A DNA stretch of 25,243 nt. It comes from Planctomycetota bacterium. GTDB lineage: Bacteria > Planctomycetota > B15-G4. The stretch's first letter is position 1. Each line of letters opens with the position of its first letter. This document shows, one piece after another, positions 20,498-25,243 of the stretch. The notes below the pieces were generated by a model. That model ran no database searches and had not been told where the DNA came from. It saw only the letters and a program-made list of their open reading frames with translations. The stretch is taken from positions 1 to 25,243 of the forward strand of contig QNBX01000053.1 of the NCBI GenBank assembly GCA_003644265.1, written 5' to 3'. The position numbers and the translations under genes were made by a program.

Positions 20498-21406
20498 ATG
20501 ACCACCGACACCGAGACCAACGCCCTCGAGACGGAACTCGAGGGCCTCAACCGCCTGCACCAAGGCAAGGTGCGGGACATCTACGCCGTGGACGACGAGC
20601 ACCTGTTGCTGGTGGCCACCGACCGCGTCAGCGCCTTCGACGTGATCCTGCCGCAGCGGCTGGACGGCAAGGGCAAGGTGCTCACGAGCCTGAGCGAGTT
20701 CTGGTTCGAGCAGACCAACGAGCTGGTGCAGAACCATCTGGTCGAGACGGACGTGACCAAGATGGGCCCCGAGATCGCTCAGCACGCGGACGTGCTGGCC
20801 GGACGCTCCATGCTGGTGCACCGCTGCCAGCCGCTGAAGGCCGAGTTCGTGGTGCGCGGTTACCTGGCCGGTTCCGGCTGGGCCGACTACCAGGCCACGG
20901 GCGCGGTCTGCGGTCACCCGCTGCCGGCCGGGCTTGAGCAGTGCCAGAAGCTGCCCGAGGTCCTGCTGACCCCGGCCACCAAGGCACCCACGGGCGAGCA
21001 CGACGAGAACATCACCATCCCGCAGCTGGCCCACGTCATCGGTCCGCAGCTCGCGAGCAAGGCCGGCGCGCTGGCGCTGGCGTTGTACGAGCACGCCGCC
21101 GAGATGGCCCTGCAGCGCGGTCTGATCCTGGCTGACACCAAGCTGGAGTTCGGGTTGCACCACGACCGGCTGATGCTGATCGACGAGGCCTTCACGCCTG
21201 ACAGCTCGCGCTACTGGTCCGCAGAGAACTTCGAAGCGGGTCGGACTCAGGACAGCTTCGACAAGCAGATCGTGCGTGACGCGCTGGTCGACACGGACTG
21301 GAACCGCGAGGCCCCAGCTCCGACCCTGCCCGCCGAGGTGCTCGAGAAGACCCACGCGCGCTACCTGGAGCTGCACCGTCTGCTCACGGGTGGCGAGCCC
21401 TCATGA
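20498..21406 (+). CDS. purC: SAICAR synthetase (phosphoribosylaminoimidazole-succinocarboxamide synthase)
   Basis: ATP-dependent ligase joining aspartate to CAIR, a step of de novo purine synthesis. The ATP-binding opening GKVRDIY is at residues 23-29, followed by TDRVSAFDVILP (41-52), VVRGYLAGSGWADY (the SAICAR signature region), LTPATKA-PTGEHDENI, LADTKLEFG and IDEAFTPDSSRYW. All are conserved family elements. At 302 residues it belongs to the longer PurC subgroup (about 300 aa, as in yeast Ade1) rather than the ~240-residue form of E. coli. The ATG at 20498 has GGGAGG four bases upstream. The stop overlaps the purE start as ATGA. Confidence 0.96.
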   Translation: MTTDTETNALETELEGLNRLHQGKVRDIYAVDDEHLLLVATDRVSAFDVILPQRLDGKGKVLTSLSEFWFEQTNELVQNHLVETDVTKMGPEIAQHADVLAGRSMLVHRCQPLKAEFVVRGYLAGSGWADYQATGAVCGHPLPAGLEQCQKLPEVLLTPATKAPTGEHDENITIPQLAHVIGPQLASKAGALALALYEHAAEMALQRGLILADTKLEFGLHHDRLMLIDEAFTPDSSRYWSAENFEAGRTQDSFDKQIVRDALVDTDWNREAPAPTLPAEVLEKTHARYLELHRLLTGGEPS

Positions 21407-21930
21407 GCGCTTCTTCCTCCGGCGGCGCCCGCGTGGTCTGGGTGCTGGGCAGTGACTCCGATCTGCCTTGCATCGAGCCGGGCGTGGCGCTGCTGGGCGA
21501 GCTGGGGATCAGCACGGACGTGCGCATCCTGTCGGCACACCGAACGCCGCATCACGCGGCCGAGCTGGCTCAGGACGCCCGGGCCAACGGCGTGTCCGTG
21601 CTGATCGGCGTGGCCGGTGGCGCGGCGCACCTGGCGGGCGTCCTGGCGGCCCACACCACGCTGCCGGTCATCGGTGTGCCGGTCCCCACGGCCATGGCGG
21701 GCGGGCTCGATTCGCTGCTGGCCACGGTGCAGATGCCCTCCGGCATCCCGGTGGCCACGGTGGCGGCCAACAAGGCGGGCGGGCCCAACGCGGCGTTGTT
21801 GGCCGCGCGCATGCTGGCGCTCTCCGACGACGTTCTGGCCCAGCAGCTGCGGGACCGGCGCGCCGCCATGACGGAGGCCGTGCTGGCCAAGGACCAGGCC
21901 GTGCGCGCCCGCTTCGCGCCCGACCGCTGA
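21403..21930 (+). CDS. purE: N5-carboxyaminoimidazole ribonucleotide mutase (class I PurE)
   Basis: Rearranges N5-CAIR to CAIR, the substrate of PurC, so the two adjacent products act in consecutive steps. Motifs: GSDSDL (16-21), SAHRTP (44-49, with the catalytic His), [25 protein letters not shown], and [21 protein letters not shown] near the C-terminus. Length (175 aa) and order are typical of class I PurE. Its ATG overlaps the purC TGA by 4 bp (ATGA), and mtnA starts one base after its own stop. The PurK partner needed to make N5-CAIR is not in the window. Confidence 0.95.
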   Translation: MSASSSGGARVVWVLGSDSDLPCIEPGVALLGELGISTDVRILSAHRTPHHAAELAQDARANGVSVLIGVAGGAAHLAGVLAAHTTLPVIGVPVPTAMAGGLDSLLATVQMPSGIPVATVAANKAGGPNAALLAARMLALSDDVLAQQLRDRRAAMTEAVLAKDQAVRARFAPDR

Positions 21931-21931
21931 C

Positions 21932-23014
21932 ATGGGCAGTCATCCGCCCAAGACCATCCAGTGGGTCGGCGACCTGGACGGCGTCTGTCGGCTGATCGAG
22001 CAGACGCTGCTTCCGGCGGAGTTCAAGCAGATCGACTGCTCGACCCAGGAGCAGATCTGGGACGCCATCAAGCGCCTCGCTGTTCGCGGCGCGCCGGCGA
22101 TCGGCGTGGCCGCGGGCTTCGGCGTGGTGCTCGGGGCGAGGGGCAGCGGCGCCACGGACCGCGCCGGGTTCCTGGCCGACATCCAGGCCAGCTGCGACTA
22201 CCTGGCCAGCGCGCGCCCCACGGCGGTCAACCTGTTCTGGGGACTCGAGCGCATGCAGCGCGCGCTGCAGGCCGCGGGCGAGCGCCCCGTACCCGAGCTC
22301 AAGCAGATCATGCTGGCCGAGGCCCTGGCCATCTGGTCCGAGGACCGGGCGATCTGCCGACGCTTGGGCCAGCACGGCCAGGGCCTGCTCTGCGAGGGCG
22401 AGGGCGCTCTGACCCACTGCAACGCGGGCGGCCTGGCGACGGCCGACTACGGCACAGCGCTGGCGGTGTTCTTCGCGGCGCAGGAAGCAGGCAAGCGCTT
22501 CCAGGTCTTCGCCGACGAGACGCGACCGCTCAACCAGGGCAGCCGGCTGACCTCATGGGAGCTCATGAACGCCGGCATCGACGTGACCCTGATCTGCGAC
22601 AACATGGCCGGTCAGGTCATGCGCGAGGGGCGCATCCAGAAGGTCTTCGTGGGCGCAGATCGCATCGCGGCCAACGGCGACGCCGCCAACAAGATCGGCA
22701 CCTACACGGTGTCGGTGCTGGCCAAGGAGCACGGCATCCCATTCTACGTGGTGGCGCCGACCTCCACCTTTGACCTCGAGACGGCCGACGGCAGCGGCAT
22801 CCCGATCGAGGAGCGCGACCCGGACGAGATCCGGCGCGGGTACTCCGGCGGCCTCAACGCGCCGCCCAACGTCAAGGTCTACAACCCCGCCTTCGACGTC
22901 ACGCCCCACCAGCACCTCGCCGGCATCGTGACGGAGTTCGGGGTCATCGAGGCTCCCGACACCGACAGGGTCAGGAAGCACTTCAGCGATCACGGGCTGC
23001 TGGCCGAGAGGTAA
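21932..23014 (+). CDS. mtnA: S-methyl-5-thioribose-1-phosphate isomerase
   Basis: Methionine-salvage enzyme converting methylthioribose-1-phosphate to the ribulose form; it is a member of the eIF2B-alpha-like fold. Visible hallmarks: [17 protein letters not shown] (48-64), catalytic Cys C163 in [31 protein letters not shown] (195-207), and catalytic Asp D243 in [18 protein letters not shown]. Spacing of C163 and D243 matches the C160/D240 pair of the Bacillus enzyme. Family proteins without enzymatic activity lack these residues, so this one should be active. At 360 residues the length is normal. It starts one base after purE, so it belongs to the purine transcript, although methionine salvage is a separate pathway. 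The stop is TAA. Confidence 0.95.
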   Translation: MGSHPPKTIQWVGDLDGVCRLIEQTLLPAEFKQIDCSTQEQIWDAIKRLAVRGAPAIGVAAGFGVVLGARGSGATDRAGFLADIQASCDYLASARPTAVNLFWGLERMQRALQAAGERPVPELKQIMLAEALAIWSEDRAICRRLGQHGQGLLCEGEGALTHCNAGGLATADYGTALAVFFAAQEAGKRFQVFADETRPLNQGSRLTSWELMNAGIDVTLICDNMAGQVMREGRIQKVFVGADRIAANGDAANKIGTYTVSVLAKEHGIPFYVVAPTSTFDLETADGSGIPIEERDPDEIRRGYSGGLNAPPNVKVYNPAFDVTPHQHLAGIVTEFGVIEAPDTDRVRKHFSDHGLLAER

Positions 23015-23048
23015 GGCGTCCTTCCCCACCCACTCCCCGGGAGGAGCC

Positions 23049-23384
23049 ATGAGCAGCGGGACAACAGGCGGCAACAAGGCCGCCAGCAGGACCAAGACCA
23101 AACAACCGGTGACCGGCAAGTCCGCGGGCAAGGCCGCTGCTGCGCGCAGCTCGACTCGCACCGCGGCTCGATCCGCCAAGCGGCGCAGCCCCAAAGCCAG
23201 CGCCGCCGACGACGACGGTGAGCTGCTCGAGGTCGAGCGGGTCGAGTTCCTCAAGGCCATGGACAAGTACAAGCGCCAGACCGGGCAGACGTTTCCGAGT
23301 TGGAGCGAGGTGCTGAGCGTGCTGCGCTCCATCGGCTGGATCAGCCCCATGCGTCTGGCGGAGCGTCAGGCCAAGCAGGGCTGA
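23049..23384 (+). CDS. Small protein with basic Ala/Lys/Arg/Ser-rich N-terminus and compact C-terminal domain
   Basis: 111 residues of unknown function. Residues ~8-50 are a disordered, positively charged tract (repeated A-K, A-R, T-K-T-K steps) resembling histone H1-like or nucleic-acid-binding tails; residues ~53-62 are acidic ([10 protein letters not shown]). The C-terminal ~45 residues form an apparently folded unit, [33 protein letters not shown] recall the Y-K-R-x(6)-F-P-[ST]-W-S-E-V-L pattern from short uncharacterised bacterial proteins but cannot name a family. A strong ribosome site (GGGAGGAG) precedes the ATG at 23049. It lies 34 bp after mtnA and may be co-transcribed. Confidence 0.8.
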   Translation: MSSGTTGGNKAASRTKTKQPVTGKSAGKAAAARSSTRTAARSAKRRSPKASAADDDGELLEVERVEFLKAMDKYKRQTGQTFPSWSEVLSVLRSIGWISPMRLAERQAKQG

Positions 23385-23389
23385 GGAGC

Positions 23390-23421
23390 GGCGCCGCGGG
23401 GGCCGTGACTCCCCCGGCGCC
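23390..23421. terminator. GC-rich hairpin between convergent genes, possible terminator
   Basis: GGCGCC-GC-GGGGG (23390-23402) pairs with CCCCC-GGCGCC (23411-23421), with a 2-nt bulge and an eight-base loop. It follows the stop at 23384 by 5 bases and lies 52 bp beyond the stop of the convergent gene. There is no T-tract on either strand, so it is not a classic intrinsic terminator. Confidence 0.4.
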
Positions 23422-23472
23422 CGGGCTGCACGTCGCCCGAGGTGGAGCGGAGCTCCCAGACGCTCGCCGCGG

Positions 23473-24990
23473 CTACGGATCGAGGCGCAGGTATCGAACC
23501 TCCTGCCCTTGCCCAGCAACCGTTTCATAAAGCACGAGATGGACCCTGCCCAAGAAGTCGACTGCCGCTGCCCCTCTCTGCGCAAAGCTACCGGGCACGG
23601 CCACCGCCGACTGGGGAGCTCCGTTCGCATCGATCCAGCCGATGTACAGATCGGAGGTGGTTTGATCGCTCGTCTCCTCCCAGTAGACGTCCCCAGGGAC
23701 GCCCATCGCGGTCTTGACCCCGAGGCGGTGCGTTCGGGTGTAGAAGAAACGCACCTCGCCGGCGTGGGTGGTGATGATCGCGACCGGACTGTGGCGGACG
23801 AAGTCGTAGTTACATACTTGTCCTGGCGATCCGCCTCCTGGCCCCCAGAGCGGCGGGCAGCCGTACCCGACGTCCTGGGCGATGCCGATCAGCGACCAGG
23901 TGCCGGCGGCGGTGCGAGTGGCGTACTTGATGCTGCCCAACTCCTTGAACTCGTCATTATCGCCGTGCTCGAAGAGCAAGTGAGGAGTGCCGTCCGGCGC
24001 GTCGGGACTTCCCCCGCTGGTCACGATCTCGTGGCGCCTTATCGTACTGAGGATGTTGCTGTTTAGCGCAAATGCGGTTTCGATCGCCTGCCCCGGAATG
24101 CGCCACTGCAGCTCCCAGCCGGATTGTGGACGGTGGTCCCACTCGGTCAGGTGGGCGGTCCCCCAATCGGAGACGGCGAGCCGTACATAGGTGCCCAACC
24201 CGGCCAGGTTCTGTGCCTGCCACCCACTTCCATCGTTGACGCCGTAGCCGATGCTCCCGCCCGACGCTGAGGCCCCGTAGGCCAAATGGAGGGTTCCATC
24301 GAAATCGCGGACCAGGGTCGGGCGCCCTCTCCCCGGCGCGAAGGTGTCGAGCAGGGTCCAGGCTCCCCCGCTTCGAGTCCAGCTCGTGACTCCAAAGGCG
24401 CCGTCGTCGGCGGCGATGATCGGAACCTCGGTCTCGAGATCCACCGCCACGGTCCCCTGGGCCACCGGACTCGGCAGCCCCTCCTGGAACCACGTTTGAC
24501 CGTGCTGGTGCGCGTAGTAACCAAAGAACCCTTGAAAAGTGCTTCCGAATAGAACGTGAGGATCGGCCAATGCATCGATCGTGATCGACGGCGCTTTGCC
24601 GCGGAAGGCGGGACCGTCGAGCAGATCGTCATCGCCCACGACGCACGGCACGTTCGCCGGACCGCACAGGGTACCGACGTAGGAGTGGTTCAGGCTGGGA
24701 GTGCACGGCCCCTGGTTGAAGTAGACGTCGTACGCATCGCTGATGTTGACCACGCCGTCATCGTTGACGTCGTAGATGCCGAGGAATTCGGGGTACACCG
24801 AGAAGAGGCTCGCGCACTCGTCGTTGGTGTAGTTCTCACAGAGGTTGGAGACGTTGTACACCTCCAACGCATCGTCGAAGTCAATGACTCCATCATCATT
24901 GACGTCCCGTGGGCAACCGACGCTCCCGGCCGCAGCTGCGATCGGGAGCGTGAGCGCAATCAGAGTCCAAACGACTTTCCAGAGGTTCAT
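23473..24990 (-). CDS. Secreted protein with N-terminal dockerin-like calcium loops
   Basis: A 505-residue exported protein of unknown function. The signal peptide is residues 1-21 (MNLWKVVWTLIALTLPIAAA). Just after cleavage come two calcium-loop repeats of the dockerin type I/EF-hand kind, DVNDDGVIDFDD (29-40) and DVNDDGVVNISD (74-85), framed by cysteines (C26, C51, C59, C96, C109). The remaining ~380 residues are beta-rich, with Asp/Gly/Trp-containing strands recurring (e.g. DFDGTLHLAYGAS, VSDWGTAHLTEWDH, DAPDGTPHLLFEHG, VDFLGRVHLVLYE), suggesting a beta-propeller-like repeat. The D-x-x-G-x-x-H-L-[AVTL] element recurs about every 50-90 residues. Base composition is clearly less GC-rich than the neighbouring genes. 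No strong ribosome site precedes the ATG at 24990. Confidence 0.8.
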   Translation of the reverse strand: MNLWKVVWTLIALTLPIAAAAGSVGCPRDVNDDGVIDFDDALEVYNVSNLCENYTNDECASLFSVYPEFLGIYDVNDDGVVNISDAYDVYFNQGPCTPSLNHSYVGTLCGPANVPCVVGDDDLLDGPAFRGKAPSITIDALADPHVLFGSTFQGFFGYYAHQHGQTWFQEGLPSPVAQGTVAVDLETEVPIIAADDGAFGVTSWTRSGGAWTLLDTFAPGRGRPTLVRDFDGTLHLAYGASASGGSIGYGVNDGSGWQAQNLAGLGTYVRLAVSDWGTAHLTEWDHRPQSGWELQWRIPGQAIETAFALNSNILSTIRRHEIVTSGGSPDAPDGTPHLLFEHGDNDEFKELGSIKYATRTAAGTWSLIGIAQDVGYGCPPLWGPGGGSPGQVCNYDFVRHSPVAIITTHAGEVRFFYTRTHRLGVKTAMGVPGDVYWEETSDQTTSDLYIGWIDANGAPQSAVAVPGSFAQRGAAAVDFLGRVHLVLYETVAGQGQEVRYLRLDP

Positions 24991-25058
24991 TAGATTTCTT
25001 CGTCGGTTTCAAGGTGGTTCGGGAAAACGATATCGTCAATACACATGCGGGATAGCTC

Positions 25059-25241
25059 TTATTGTAGGAACACGCGTCTGAACCGGCCATTTGCGCGGCC
25101 AGCAGAGAATCTCCGCGCCCCTCCCGGCACGGATGAACGGGCGGCGCGAGTTCGCCGGAGGCCCAACACGGCCCAGAGGGCCACGAGCAGCAGCGACAAG
25201 AACAGCCCGTACCACTCGACAAGAATGTCCCGGCCAGCGCG
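25059..25241 (-). CDS. Possible C-terminal end of a membrane protein, cut by the window edge
   Basis: This minus-strand frame enters from the right edge and stops with TAA at 25059-25061. It reads RDILVEWYGLFLSLLLVALW followed by AVLGLRRTRAARSS, that is, one clear hydrophobic helix with a positively charged stretch after it, as at the cytoplasmic end of a membrane protein. The other two minus-strand frames are also open across much of this GC-rich stretch, so the choice rests on the transmembrane pattern. The family is unknown. Confidence 0.35.
   Translation of the reverse strand, partial: RAGRDILVEWYGLFLSLLLVALWAVLGLRRTRAARSSVPGGARRFSAGRANGRFRRVFLQ
25061..25066 (-). promoter_or_regulatory. 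Possible -10 element (TACAAT) upstream of the secreted-protein gene
   Basis: On the minus strand TACAAT lies about 70 bases before the ATG at 24990, in an unusually AT-richer stretch. No convincing -35 box sits 16-18 bases further upstream, so this is weak. Confidence 0.2.
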
Positions 25242-25243
25242 CA

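Noticed and set aside
23473..24990. Cellulosome component
   Set aside because: The dockerin-like loops are N-terminal, no cohesin or carbohydrate-active enzyme domain is visible, and such loops are common in non-cellulosomal secreted proteins.

Overview
The window is GC-rich (roughly 70% by eye), densely coding bacterial chromosome. The organism is probably Gram-negative: it has a TolC-type outer-membrane protein, a periplasmic HtrA protease, and several exported proteins with Sec-type signal peptides. The mix of a tandem-duplicated UvrA, a bacterial XPB helicase pair, a DUF5989-like mini membrane protein and a secreted protein with CP-x-DVNDDG dockerin-like loops would suit Planctomycetota, Myxococcota or a related uncultured lineage. 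No rRNA, tRNA, CRISPR array or insertion sequence is visible, so I do not assign a taxon.

Layout. (1) 28-2393, plus strand: an HtrA/DegP protease, a 51-residue membrane peptide and nadD. (2) 2333-20351, minus strand: a run of twelve genes transcribed right to left, in the order galE, metallo-beta-lactamase-fold hydrolase, dacB-like D-Ala-D-Ala carboxypeptidase, inositol-monophosphatase family protein, uvrA (double length), xpb helicase, [283-bp gap], XPB-N-domain protein, thiE-like, thiL, tsaE, exported unknown, tolC. Many junctions are 4-bp ATGA or GTGA overlaps, which implies translational coupling. (3) 20352-20497: a divergent intergenic region with an inverted repeat. (4) 20498-23384, plus strand: purC, purE, mtnA and a small basic protein. 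(5) 23473-24990, minus strand: a secreted dockerin-like protein of visibly lower GC content, followed at the right edge by what may be the tail of another membrane protein. No gene-free stretch exceeds 300 bp; the longest are 8643-8925 and 24991-25243.

Themes. DNA repair dominates the centre. UvrA is two complete ~960-codon copies fused head to tail; its TGA overlaps the GTG start of an XPB-type (TFIIH-like) helicase, and a second protein carrying the XPB N-terminal domain follows. The uvrA frame is interrupted once, by an in-frame TAG at codon 171, inside the UvrB-binding region of copy 1; everything on either side is intact. TAG is the normal stop of five other genes here, so code reassignment is unlikely. 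The remaining genes are housekeeping: NAD, thiamine, purine and methionine-salvage metabolism, tRNA t6A synthesis, and cell-envelope functions.

The most notable points are the asymmetric double UvrA with its amber codon, the coupling of uvrA to xpb, and nadD running antisense into the 3' end of tolC. All calls come from reading motifs; no database search was run.
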